Positions 1 through 7,124 are shown, counted from the stretch's first letter. The stretch is DNA of 16,690 bases from an uncultured Haloferula sp. (GCA_946885645.1 CAMPGU010000064.1:1-16690); one strand, 5' to 3'. Notes: generated by a model from the sequence alone, not told the origin. Made by a program: numbers and translations.

Positions 1-60
1 TGAGGGGACGTTCGTTGAGGGGACGTTCGTTGAGGGGACGTTCGTTGAGGGGACGCTCGT
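1..60. repeat. 15-bp tandem repeat, four copies, running off the left edge
   Basis: The unit TGAGGGGACGTTCGT occurs at 1-15, 16-30 and 31-45 without change. A fourth copy at 46-60 has one T-to-C substitution. A fifth begins at 61 (TGAGG) and then decays. The array starts at the window edge, so its true length is unknown. The unit length is a multiple of three, so one + strand frame reads through it as repeated RGRSL, joined in frame to the downstream NIPSNAP gene. That gene has a better start at 132, so I treat the array as non-coding leader or intergenic DNA. It could vary in copy number. Confidence 0.9.
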
Positions 61-131
61 TGAGGAAAGAACTCCTTGAGGGGGCTCGCTTCCCGTTTGC
101 CAGAAGAGCGGGCCTTGTGAATGCTCGTGTC

Positions 132-902
132 ATGCTCAAAGCCCTCGCCGCCTGTTGTCTCGCCGCCGGTCTATCCCTTTCCGTCTCCGCGCAGGAGAAG
201 GAGGAGAAGCGGCTTTACGAGCTGCGCACCTACCATGCCGAGCCGGGCAAGCTGGACGCGCTCCTGAGCCGCTTCCGCGATCACACCTGCAAGCTCTTCG
301 AGAAGCACGGGATGACGAACGTCGCCTACTTCGTGCCGGTGGAGAACAAGGACAACCTGCTCGTTTACCTGCTGTCCTACCCGGACAAGGCGGCACGCGA
401 TGCTTCGTGGAAAGGCTTCCTCGCCGATCCGGAATGGAAGAAGGCCGCAGGCGCTTCCGAGGTGAACGGCAAGCTGGTGGGGAAGATCGAGGAGCTTTTC
501 CTGAGCCCGACGGACTTCTCCCCGGTCTTCGGCAACGGCAAGCCGGGCGGCCCGGACCGGCTGTTCGAGATGCGCACCTACACCGCCACGCCGGGCAAGT
601 TGGCCGATCTCCACAAGCGCTTCCGCGAGCACACCATCGAGCTTTTCAAGAAGCACGGCATGACCAATCTCGGCTACTACGAGCTGAACGAGAGGCAGCC
701 GGGCGCGGAAAACACGCTGCTCTATTTCCTGGCGCACAAGGACCAGGAAGCGGCGACGAAGTCATGGACGGAATTCCGTGCCGATCCCGTGTGGGTGGCG
801 GCGAAGAAAGCCTCCGAAGACGCCGCGGGCGGTTCGCTGACGGTCCCGGATGGGGTAAAATCCGTCTTCCTCAGGCCGATGGATTTCTCGCCGGTGAAGT
901 GA
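132..902 (+). CDS. Exported protein with two NIPSNAP domains
   Basis: The product is 256 residues. Residues 1-20 form a signal peptide (MLKALAACCLAAG..., likely cleavage after SVSA at 20). Two homologous NIPSNAP-type ferredoxin-like domains follow, at about 27-131 and 143-254. Each opens with RLYELRTY or RLFEMRTY, contains PGKL, F(E/K)KHGMTN, a LLVYLL or LLYFLA strand and an F.ADP.W segment, and closes with a P.DFSP motif. The clear alignment of the halves suggests an internal duplication. NIPSNAP proteins are small alpha/beta-barrel proteins, often dimeric, with poorly defined roles; here the fold would act in the periplasm. The ATG at 132 is chosen because it starts exactly at the signal peptide. 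The frame is open upstream through the 15-bp repeats, and a GTG at 117 is an alternative start. No good Shine-Dalgarno is visible. Family assignment is secure; function is unknown. Confidence 0.85.
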   Translation: MLKALAACCLAAGLSLSVSAQEKEEKRLYELRTYHAEPGKLDALLSRFRDHTCKLFEKHGMTNVAYFVPVENKDNLLVYLLSYPDKAARDASWKGFLADPEWKKAAGASEVNGKLVGKIEELFLSPTDFSPVFGNGKPGGPDRLFEMRTYTATPGKLADLHKRFREHTIELFKKHGMTNLGYYELNERQPGAENTLLYFLAHKDQEAATKSWTEFRADPVWVAAKKASEDAAGGSLTVPDGVKSVFLRPMDFSPVK

Positions 903-907
903 TCCTA

Positions 908-930
908 GCCGCCGGCCCGGATCGGGCGGC
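908..930 (+). terminator. Possible hairpin after the NIPSNAP gene
   Basis: GCCGCC at 908-913 pairs with GGCGGC at 925-930 around an 11-base loop, starting six bases after the NIPSNAP stop codon. An alternative inner stem (CCCG/CGGG) is also possible. No T-run follows, so it is not a classic intrinsic terminator and could simply reflect high GC. This is the only structure I see in the gap before moaA. Confidence 0.25.
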
Positions 931-981
931 GCTCGCCAAGTCATGCACCGCCTGAAAGCTTTTCATTTTGCGGGGCGGCCG

Positions 982-986
982 GGAGG
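982..986 (+). promoter_or_regulatory. Shine-Dalgarno for moaA
   Basis: GGAGG lies four bases before the ATG at 991 and 16 bases before the in-frame ATG at 1003. It is one of the few purine-rich ribosome binding sites in the window. It favours 991, although the short spacing leaves the choice open. Confidence 0.45.
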
Positions 987-990
987 GGGC

Positions 991-2004
991 ATGATACGGG
1001 CGATGGTCGGACCGGTGGACAAGTTGGGGCGGGGGATGAGGGATCTGCGGATCTCTCTGACGGACCGTTGCAATTTCCGCTGCCGCTACTGCATGCCGGT
1101 GGAGGTTTTCGGCCCGGGTTACCGGTTCCTGCCGCGCGAGGATCTGCTGAGCTTCGAGGAGATCGTCCGGATGACGCGCCTGCTCGTGCCTTTGGGCGTC
1201 GAAAAGGTCCGGCTCACCGGCGGGGAACCGCTCTTGCGCCGGGGAATCGAGGACCTGGTGGCGATGCTGGCCTCCGTGGAAGGGGTGAAGGATATCGCCC
1301 TGACCACCAACGGCGTGCTGCTGGCCCATCATGCCGAAGGACTGGCCCTCGCGGGACTGGGGCGGGTCACGGTGAGCCTGGATGCGTTGGACCCGGAGAT
1401 TTTCGCCCGGATGAATGGCGTGGGCGCGAAGGTGGAGCGGGTGCTGGCGGGAATTTCGGCGGCACAGGCCTTCGGCCTGAAGGTGAAGGTCAATGCGGTG
1501 ATCCAGCGCGGCGTGAACGAAGCCGAAGTCCTGCCGCTCGCGCGCTGGGCGAAGGAGTATGCCATCGACCTGCGTTACATCGAATACATGGACGTGGGCG
1601 AGACCAACGGCTGGAAGCTCGACGAGGTGGTCTCCGCGAAGGAGCTGCTGGAAGTGCTTTCGACCGAATTCGATCTCGCGGCGCGCGATCCCGCCTACCG
1701 CGGGGAGGTGGCGCTGCATTGGGAGCATCGGGACAAGAGCTGCGAGCTGGGCGTGATCGCCTCGGTCACGCGTCCCTTTTGCCGGGACTGCCAGCGCATC
1801 CGTCTATCCGCCGACGGCAAGCTTTATACCTGCCTCTTCGCCGCAAACGGGCACGATGTCCGCGGACTGCTCCGCGGCGGGGCGGGGGATGAGACCCTGC
1901 GCGCCACGATCAACGGCCTGTGGAGCGTGCGGGAGGACCGCTATTCGGAGGAAAGGGGCATCGTCACGCGGCCGAAGGCGGAAATGAGCTACCTGGGGGG
2001 GTGA
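991..2004 (+). CDS. moaA: GTP 3',8-cyclase MoaA (molybdenum cofactor biosynthesis)
   Basis: This radical-SAM enzyme makes (8S)-3',8-cyclo-7,8-dihydroguanosine 5'-triphosphate from GTP, the first step of molybdopterin synthesis in the cytoplasm. From the 991 start it is 337 residues, normal for the family. The N-terminal 4Fe-4S motif CNFRCRYC supplies Cys27, Cys31 and Cys34 inside the LRISLTDRCNFRCRYCMP block. The SAM-binding VRLTGGEPLLR motif is at about 73-83. The second cluster uses Cys264, Cys267 and Cys281 (FCRDCQRIRLSADGKLYTCLF region). The protein ends in Gly-Gly, the conserved C-terminal tail needed for activity. The same frame opens at an ATG at 943, but the family-typical start and the GGAGG favour 991 or 1003. 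No other molybdopterin gene is in the window. It converges on the C39-like peptidase gene with 14 bp between stops. Confidence 0.96.
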   Translation: MIRAMVGPVDKLGRGMRDLRISLTDRCNFRCRYCMPVEVFGPGYRFLPREDLLSFEEIVRMTRLLVPLGVEKVRLTGGEPLLRRGIEDLVAMLASVEGVKDIALTTNGVLLAHHAEGLALAGLGRVTVSLDALDPEIFARMNGVGAKVERVLAGISAAQAFGLKVKVNAVIQRGVNEAEVLPLARWAKEYAIDLRYIEYMDVGETNGWKLDEVVSAKELLEVLSTEFDLAARDPAYRGEVALHWEHRDKSCELGVIASVTRPFCRDCQRIRLSADGKLYTCLFAANGHDVRGLLRGGAGDETLRATINGLWSVREDRYSEERGIVTRPKAEMSYLGG

Positions 2005-2018
2005 GGCAGGGCAAGGCT

Positions 2019-2813
2019 TCAGCGTTTTCGGATGCTCATGCAGAAGGGTTCCAGCGGATACCATGCGGTGAAATGCGAGATGCTCGTCTGCTCCTTTCCC
2101 CGCAAAGGATCGATGAAGGTAATTTGATTCCCCTTTATCTCGAGCACGGCGACGAAGTGGCCCACCATCTGGCTTCCGGTGCCAATCATGGCGGGAAGGT
2201 CCTCCGACGGGGGGAGCCCTTTCGGAGCGGAAAAGGTGGCGTCGTAACCCATCGCCTCGACGGCGCGGGCGAGGTGCCACGCCTCGGTGCCGCTCTGGGA
2301 GGTCCACCCGGCTATAGCCAGATCGCTTTCCCTGATCTCGCGGTCTCCCAGGTGGCGAAGGATGCTCGCGACACTGGCCGGACCACAGGTCACCATGGAG
2401 CTCTGGATACAAGCATCGCCGATCCATGTTTCCTTCAATTGAGAGCGATCAAGCGGGCGGATAATTGGTTTGAGAAAGGGGATCACCAGGATGAAGACCG
2501 TCACGGCGGTAGGCACCGGCTTCAGGAGCTTCGGCAAAAGCACGCGCCAGATCCCCGCGGCCAATCCGAAGATGGCGAGAAACCCTTCCGAGAAAGAAAG
2601 CGCCCGAAGCTGATAGAGTAGCGGTGGCTCCGGCAGGAGGTGGACATAGTAGAGCGTGAACCATGCGCCGGGCAGGCAGCATAGGGCGGTGATGATCCCT
2701 GCGGCGAGGCGCCCACGAGGAGAGAGTCTTTGCCCCAGTTTCGACCCGATGACATGCAGCGCGGCGAAGGCCGCGAGCGTGATGGCCAGAACGACCGGCG
2801 CGGACAAGCTCAT
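2019..2813 (-). CDS. Membrane-anchored C39-like cysteine peptidase
   Basis: The product is 264 residues. The N-terminal half has about four hydrophobic segments (roughly 5-24, 37-57, 73-89 and 100-117). The C-terminal half (about 130-260) is a papain-like C39-type domain. Gln137 and Cys143 sit in [22 protein letters not shown], the Q-x5-C-GPA signature; His219 is in GHFVAVLEI; Asp235 is in the following ITFIDPLRG strand, completing a Cys-His-Asp set. Positive charges after segments 1 and 3 suggest the catalytic domain faces the periplasm (inference). Classic C39 domains cut double-glycine leaders in bacteriocin exporters, but no ABC transporter domain or precursor peptide gene is visible here. 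The start is the ATG whose first bases overlap the thiG stop (ATGA), implying coupled translation; there is no Shine-Dalgarno. Fold and catalytic residues are well supported; the substrate is unknown. Confidence 0.8.
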   Translation of the reverse strand: MSLSAPVVLAITLAAFAALHVIGSKLGQRLSPRGRLAAGIITALCCLPGAWFTLYYVHLLPEPPLLYQLRALSFSEGFLAIFGLAAGIWRVLLPKLLKPVPTAVTVFILVIPFLKPIIRPLDRSQLKETWIGDACIQSSMVTCGPASVASILRHLGDREIRESDLAIAGWTSQSGTEAWHLARAVEAMGYDATFSAPKGLPPSEDLPAMIGTGSQMVGHFVAVLEIKGNQITFIDPLRGKEQTSISHFTAWYPLEPFCMSIRKR

Positions 2814-3592
2814 GCGTTCAAGAAACCCGTGAGCGGGCTGGTGGCGGAGGCGGAAGACGATACTTCGGGCAGCCCCAGCTCGTAAGCCTCGCGGCCCGCT
2901 TCGACGGCTTTCTTGAAGGCAATGGCCATGCGCACGGGATCGGACGCGATGGCGATGGCGGTATTGATCAGCACGGCGTCCGCACCCAGCTCCATCGCCT
3001 CCGCGGCATGGCTGGGCGCGCCCAAGCCGGCATCCACCACCACCGGCACGATGGCTTGCTCCACGATGATGCGGATCTGGTCGCGCGTGGCCACCCCGCG
3101 GTTCGAGCCGATGGGCGCGCCGAGCGGCATCACCGTGGCGGTGCCAGCTTCCTGCAGGCGTTTCGCCAGCACGGGATCTGCATTGATGTAGGGCAGGACG
3201 GTGAAGCCTTCCTTCACGAGGATCTCCGCGGCTTTCAGGGTCTCGATGGGATCGGGCAGGAGGTAGGTGGGATCCGGGTGAATTTCCAGTTTCACCCACT
3301 TCGGCAGGCCTGCCGCGGCCGCCAGACGGGCGAGCCGGACCGCCTCCTCCGCATTCATCGCGCCGCTGGTATTCGGCAGGATGAGGTATTTCTCCGGATC
3401 GATGAAATCGAGGATGTTGGCGTACGGGTCGGCCTTGCCGGAGAGGTCCGCGCGGCGGAGCGCCACGGTCACGATCTGCGAGCCGGAGGCGGCCAGCGCA
3501 TCGCGCATCGCTTCATTCGAGGAAAACTTCCCCGTGCCGACGAAGAGGCGGGATGAAAATTCGCGACCGGCAATGACAAGCGGCTGGGACAT
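2810..3592 (-). CDS. thiG: Thiazole synthase ThiG
   Basis: ThiG condenses 1-deoxy-D-xylulose 5-phosphate, dehydroglycine and sulfur from ThiS-thiocarboxylate into the thiazole phosphate of thiamine, in the cytoplasm. The product is 260 residues, normal for the family. It is a TIM barrel beginning [20 protein letters not shown]. The Schiff-base lysine is Lys101 in [17 protein letters not shown]. Further family blocks are [15 protein letters not shown] (133-145), [12 protein letters not shown] (155-166), [19 protein letters not shown] (185-203) and AVLINTAIA (206-214). The ATG at 3592 is chosen because homology begins there; the frame extends further but encodes nothing family-like. thiS, thiF, thiH, thiO and thiE are absent from the window, so the sulfur donor and glycine-handling partners must be elsewhere. 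No TPP riboswitch is recognisable upstream. It is the first gene of a two-gene operon with the C39-like peptidase. Confidence 0.96.
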   Translation of the reverse strand: MSQPLVIAGREFSSRLFVGTGKFSSNEAMRDALAASGSQIVTVALRRADLSGKADPYANILDFIDPEKYLILPNTSGAMNAEEAVRLARLAAAAGLPKWVKLEIHPDPTYLLPDPIETLKAAEILVKEGFTVLPYINADPVLAKRLQEAGTATVMPLGAPIGSNRGVATRDQIRIIVEQAIVPVVVDAGLGAPSHAAEAMELGADAVLINTAIAIASDPVRMAIAFKKAVEAGREAYELGLPEVSSSASATSPLTGFLNA

Positions 3593-3740
3593 CAGGCCGC
3601 GGACTTTATGGGAGCGGGCCCTGCTTGCAAGCGGCGTGTGTTCCGGCGGGCGCTGGCGATCCGGCGGGCTTCCATCGTGATCTTTGCAAGGTCCGTCGGC
3701 CGCGCTTGCACCCGGAAAACGGCCCGCTAGCGTCGCGCCC
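3593..3740. promoter_or_regulatory. Divergent thiG/MFS intergenic region with a TTGCA palindrome
   Basis: This 148-bp gap must hold the promoters for thiG (leftward) and the transporter (rightward). It contains a perfect 10-bp palindrome, GCTTGCAAGC, at 3623-3632. TTGCAAG recurs at 3684-3690 and GCTTGCA at 3704-3710. TCCGGCGGGC is repeated directly at 3642-3651 and 3660-3669. These could be operator elements for a shared regulator, but that is inference. I cannot assign -35/-10 boxes with confidence. Confidence 0.35.
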
Positions 3741-4970
3741 GTGTCCACCGTGCCGCTTTCACGCACCGCGCCCGCGGTCATCGGCGGCCTGTGGATCAGC
3801 TTCTTCCTGTGGGGGATGGCACCCGGCTATTACACGCCCGCGATCCCGAATATCCTGGCGGCGAAGGGCTTGGGAAGCGAGTGGCTTTCCTATGCGTTCC
3901 TGGCGGGCCCGCTGGCGGCGATAGTCTCGCCGCTGATCATCGGGGCGCTGGCCGACAATCGCTTCGCGGCGCAGAAGGTCGTCGGCTGCATCTCGATCGT
4001 CAGCTCCTGTTTCCTCGCGTCGGCCTTCGCGGTACTGGACCGCGGCGGCGCACCTTCCGTTTTCATCGGCCTGCTGGCATGCAGCTCCATCATGGGCGCG
4101 CCGATGGCGAGCATGCTGGCGAGCATCTCGATGGTGCACCTGAAGTCCGGGGAGCAGGAATTCCCCATCATCCGTCTGGGCGGGACGCTGGGCTGGATGG
4201 CGGCGGGCTTCATCACCAGCTTCGTCCTCTTCGCGGATGCATCGCCGCGGGCGGGCTACGCGGCGGCGGTCACGCGCTGCACCTGCGGGATCTTTTGCTT
4301 TTTCCTGCCGCACACTCCGCCCCTCGGCAGATCGCGGTCCCTGCGTACCTTGCTGGGGCTCGATGCCTTCAAGCTGCTGAAGGAGCGGGATCACCTCGTG
4401 TTCTTCTCGGTCACGGCCCTGCTCTCGATCCCGCTGGCGGCCTTCTTCATGCACACGCCGATGCATCTGGCCGCGCTGGGCAATGAAAAGCCGACCGCGA
4501 CGATGACCATCGGCCAGATCAGCGAGATCGCTGCCATGCTGCTGATGTCGATCGTGATGACGCGCTTCCGGGTGAAGACGGTGCTGATGTTCGCCCTTGC
4601 CCTGTCCGCCCTCCGCTATGTCCTCTACGCGATTGCCGGGACCACCGGGTCGAGCACCTGGCTAATCGGCGGGATCGCGCTCCATGGGCTGTGCTACACG
4701 CTGTATTTCATCACCGGGCAGCTCTTCCTGGACCGCCGGGTGGAGCCCGGGATGCGCACGCAGGCTCAGGGCCTGCTTTCGCTGGTGAGCAACGGCATCG
4801 GCTCGGTGATCGGGACCTTGCTGGCGGTGAAGCTCCACGATTTCACCGTGGGGGCCCATCACGGCGGCTGGGCCGCCTACTGGGGGATTCAGGCGGGCTG
4901 CATCGCCCTCTGCGTGCCGATCCTCGCGATTTTCTACCAAGGCGTGGCGGCGACCAAGCGCAGCGGCTAG
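3741..4970 (+). CDS. MFS transporter, nucleoside:H+ symporter (NupG-like) type
   Basis: The product is about 409 residues and consistent with twelve transmembrane helices, beginning with [17 protein letters not shown]. Several segments match the nucleoside:H+ symporter branch of the major facilitator superfamily: [15 protein letters not shown] in the first half, [11 protein letters not shown] at the start of helix 8, a [18 protein letters not shown] stretch, and [23 protein letters not shown] near the end. It would import a nucleoside or similar small solute with protons across the inner membrane; the substrate is inferred only from family likeness. The start is probably GTG at 3741 or GTG at 3750. 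A TTG at 3684 would add an unlikely charged leader. No Shine-Dalgarno is visible. It is divergent from thiG, so uptake of a thiamine-related compound is conceivable but unsupported. Its TAG stop interlocks with the bioF stop. Confidence 0.8.
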   Translation: MSTVPLSRTAPAVIGGLWISFFLWGMAPGYYTPAIPNILAAKGLGSEWLSYAFLAGPLAAIVSPLIIGALADNRFAAQKVVGCISIVSSCFLASAFAVLDRGGAPSVFIGLLACSSIMGAPMASMLASISMVHLKSGEQEFPIIRLGGTLGWMAAGFITSFVLFADASPRAGYAAAVTRCTCGIFCFFLPHTPPLGRSRSLRTLLGLDAFKLLKERDHLVFFSVTALLSIPLAAFFMHTPMHLAALGNEKPTATMTIGQISEIAAMLLMSIVMTRFRVKTVLMFALALSALRYVLYAIAGTTGSSTWLIGGIALHGLCYTLYFITGQLFLDRRVEPGMRTQAQGLLSLVSNGIGSVIGTLLAVKLHDFTVGAHHGGWAAYWGIQAGCIALCVPILAIFYQGVAATKRSG

Positions 4971-6106
4971 GGCGTGGGAATGGTGCCGATGCAGGCACTC
5001 AAGGCGCGGACATTTTCCGGCGCATGCGCCGCGGAGAGGGAAACGCGGAGCCGTGCGGTGCCACGCGGAACCGTGGGGAAACGGATCGCGGGGACCAGGA
5101 AGCCGTGCTCTTCCAGCCGCCGGGCCGCATCCAAGGCCGCCTCGTTCCCGCCGAGGATCACCGGCACGATGGCGGAAGGATGCCCGGGAGAGAGGGCGTC
5201 GACATTCACCCGCAAGCGCTGCCGGAGGCACTCACCCTCCGCGGACCGGATCAGCTCCAGCGAGGTCAGGGAGGCATGGGCCACCGCGGGCGGCGGGGCG
5301 GTCGAGTAAATGAAGGACCGGGCGCGGTTCACCAGAAGATCGCGCCACGCCGAGGTGCATGCGAGATATCCGCCGGAAAGTCCCGCCGCCTTGCTGAAGG
5401 TGCCCATCTGGAAATCGACGCGGTCTTGCACGCCAAGTTCTGCTGCCAGGCCCATGCCCCGCGGGCCCAGCACGCCGAAGGCATGTGCTTCGTCGAGGAA
5501 AAGCAGCGCTCCGTGCCGGTCCTTCGTTTCCACGATCTCCCGCAAAGGGCAGAGATCGCCGTCCATCGAGAAGACCGATTCCGTGACCACCAGCACGCGT
5601 GCCTGGGCATCCTTTCCGCGGATGCTTCTGAGCATCCCGTCGAGCTTCGCCACGTCGTTGTGCGGGAAGACCCGGAGGGTCGCGCCGGAAAGCCGCGCCC
5701 CGTCGATGAGCGAGGCATGGCAAAGCTTGTCGAGCAGCACCGTGTCCCGCTTCCCCACGAGGGCGGGCAGGCTGCCGGTGGCGGCGGCGAAGCCGGAGGA
5801 AAAGGCCAGGGCGGCCTCCGTTCCTTTCGCCGCGGCGAGAGCTTCCTCGAGCTGCCGGTGCGGCGGCAGCGTCCCGCTGACGAGGCGGGATGCCGTGGCA
5901 CCGGCGCCGTATTCCCGCACGCCTTCGATGAAGGCTTCCGCCAGCTCCGGATGGGAGGCGAGGCCGAGGTAGTCGTTCGAGGCGAAGTTCCACAGTTCCC
6001 GCCCTTCCCGCGCGACCCGAGGGCCGGCCGGGGAATCGAGCGGGCGGAGCGTGCGCAGCAGCCCGGCCGAGGCCAGCCGGGCAAGCTCGTCCTGCGGGCC
6101 GCTCAT
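4967..6106 (-). CDS. bioF: 8-amino-7-oxononanoate synthase BioF
   Basis: This PLP enzyme of the alpha-oxoamine synthase family condenses pimeloyl-ACP (or pimeloyl-CoA) with L-alanine, the first committed ring-forming step of biotin synthesis. The product is 379 residues, normal length. FASNDYLGLASHPEL (41-55) is the family N-terminal block. Other hallmarks are GAGATASRLVSGTLPPH (67-83), FSSGF (102-106), cofactor-stacking His130, Asp205 and His208 in LDEAHAFGVLGPRG, PLP-binding Lys239 in MGTFSKAAGLSGGY, and RLRVSLSAAH (352-361) near the end. 2-Amino-3-ketobutyrate CoA ligase is the main alternative; the PRGTARLRVSLSAAHA ending fits BioF better. The ATG at 6106 follows the carboxypeptidase stop by one base and has GGAG seven bases upstream. 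No other bio gene is in the window. Its stop shares a CTAG tetramer with the convergent MFS gene. Confidence 0.9.
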   Translation of the reverse strand: MSGPQDELARLASAGLLRTLRPLDSPAGPRVAREGRELWNFASNDYLGLASHPELAEAFIEGVREYGAGATASRLVSGTLPPHRQLEEALAAAKGTEAALAFSSGFAAATGSLPALVGKRDTVLLDKLCHASLIDGARLSGATLRVFPHNDVAKLDGMLRSIRGKDAQARVLVVTESVFSMDGDLCPLREIVETKDRHGALLFLDEAHAFGVLGPRGMGLAAELGVQDRVDFQMGTFSKAAGLSGGYLACTSAWRDLLVNRARSFIYSTAPPPAVAHASLTSLELIRSAEGECLRQRLRVNVDALSPGHPSAIVPVILGGNEAALDAARRLEEHGFLVPAIRFPTVPRGTARLRVSLSAAHAPENVRALSACIGTIPTP

Positions 6107-6107
6107 G

Positions 6108-7022
6108 TCACTGCTCCGAGCCGGGGCGTTCGAGCGCCCAGCGCAGGAGCTTTTCGGAATCGTTCCAAACATTGGCCGAGTTGCTCTTCAGCACCACCAC
6201 GACCGCGGAGCGATTGCCGAGGGTGCCGGAGGAGACGAGGCAGCGGCCGGCGGCATTGGTCGTGCCGGTCTTGAGTCCGTCGCAGTAGGGCACGCGCTTC
6301 AGGAGCTTGTTGGTATTGGTCAGTGTCTTCGTGCGGCCATCGTTGTGGCGGAAGGTGGTGCTCTTGAGGGCGGTGAAGGAGCGGATCGTCTGACTGCGCC
6401 ATGCGGCGCGGGCGGCGATCGCGATATCGCGGGCCGTGGAGAACTGACCGTCGGCAGGCAGACCGTGCGGATTCAGGAAGCGGGAATGGCGCATGCCGAG
6501 CGAGGCGGCCTTGCGGTTCATCATCGCGGAAAAGGCTTCCTGGCTGCCGGCGACGTCGCGCGCGAGGGCACGGCCCACGTCGTTGGCGCTTTTCACCATC
6601 AGCACCCGCAGCAGGTCGCGGCGGGAGTGCACCTCCCCGGGCTTGAGGTAGAGCTTGGTAGGCTCGCAACGGGCGTCGTCGGTGGAAATGGTGACGGGCT
6701 TGTCGATATTCCCGGTGTCCATGACCACCAGCGCGGTGAGGAGCTTTTGGGTGGAGGCGACGGGGCGCTCGGTATCGGCGTTTTTCGCATAAAGAACGCG
6801 GCCCGAGACGGGATCGATCACGATGGCGCTTTCCGCGACCACGGGCGGCGGCGGCGTAAGCGGGATGGTGGCGGTGCGGACCGCCTCGGCCCGCATCACC
6901 TGCGGCCCCGATCCGTCAGGACGCGAGGGCGGGGCACCGCCGCCGCAAGCCGGAAGAAAGACCGAGAGGGCGAAGAGGGCAAAGGAACGCAAACTGGCTC
7001 TGCGAAGCATCGGGGCAATCAT
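6108..7022 (-). CDS. Lipoprotein D-alanyl-D-alanine carboxypeptidase (peptidase S11)
   Basis: This is a low-molecular-weight penicillin-binding protein that trims the terminal D-alanine from peptidoglycan stem peptides in the periplasm. The product is 304 residues from the ATG at 7022, or 300 from the ATG at 7010. The N-terminus is a lipoprotein signal with lipobox LPAC ending at Cys26, followed by a Gly/Pro-rich linker. All three catalytic motifs are present: SxxK as Ser90-T-Q-Lys93, SAN at 145-147 and KTG at 251-253 in DGLKTGTTNAAGRCLVSS. The protein ends soon after the transpeptidase-like domain (ALERPGSEQ), so it lacks the C-terminal beta domain and amphipathic anchor of E. coli PBP5; the lipid anchor may replace it. 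It leads an operon with bioF, one base apart. It is divergent from lexA across 102 bp, so the LexA operator could also affect it. RlpA- or PbpG-type endopeptidase activity is possible. Confidence 0.9.
   Translation of the reverse strand: MIAPMLRRASLRSFALFALSVFLPACGGGAPPSRPDGSGPQVMRAEAVRTATIPLTPPPPVVAESAIVIDPVSGRVLYAKNADTERPVASTQKLLTALVVMDTGNIDKPVTISTDDARCEPTKLYLKPGEVHSRRDLLRVLMVKSANDVGRALARDVAGSQEAFSAMMNRKAASLGMRHSRFLNPHGLPADGQFSTARDIAIAARAAWRSQTIRSFTALKSTTFRHNDGRTKTLTNTNKLLKRVPYCDGLKTGTTNAAGRCLVSSGTLGNRSAVVVVLKSNSANVWNDSEKLLRWALERPGSEQ
6114..6117 (-). promoter_or_regulatory. Shine-Dalgarno for bioF inside the carboxypeptidase 3' end
   Basis: GGAG on the - strand lies seven bases before the bioF ATG, inside the last codons of the upstream gene. 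It supports the 6106 start and translation from a shared mRNA. Confidence 0.55.
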
Positions 7023-7095
7023 CCCGCTTCAGCCGCCCCGTCTCAAGGCGGGAATCCACGAATTTCCGCTTGCTTCACCAAAGCTGACATGTTCT

Positions 7096-7109
7096 TGTTC
7101 CTAAGAACA
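7096..7109. promoter_or_regulatory. LexA operator (SOS box), TGTTC-N4-GAACA
   Basis: The perfect palindrome TGTTC-CTAA-GAACA ends 15 bases before the lexA start codon. Extra TGTTC half-sites flank it at 7090-7094 and 7111-7115. As I recall, TGTTC-N4-GAACA is the motif reported for Verrucomicrobia LexA; it is also close in spacing to the Gram-positive GAAC-N4-GTTC box. Its position fits autorepression of lexA. The divergent carboxypeptidase start is about 74 bp away, so an effect on that operon is possible but unproven. Confidence 0.85.
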
Positions 7110-7124
7110 CTGTTCACATACGCC

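Noticed and set aside
1..60. CRISPR array
   Set aside because: The units are head-to-tail with no spacers, so this is a simple tandem repeat.
3593..3740. TPP riboswitch upstream of thiG
   Set aside because: Neither CTGAGA nor the GAACCTGAT-type block of the THI element is present on the - strand.
4691..6274. 527-codon + strand open frame opposite bioF
   Set aside because: It is antisense to a well-conserved bioF and its translation is Arg/Gly-rich with no recognisable motif. It is an effect of high GC.
6051..7124. Long N-terminal extension of the lexA frame
   Set aside because: The extension lies antisense to the carboxypeptidase and runs through the SOS box. LexA homology begins at 7125.
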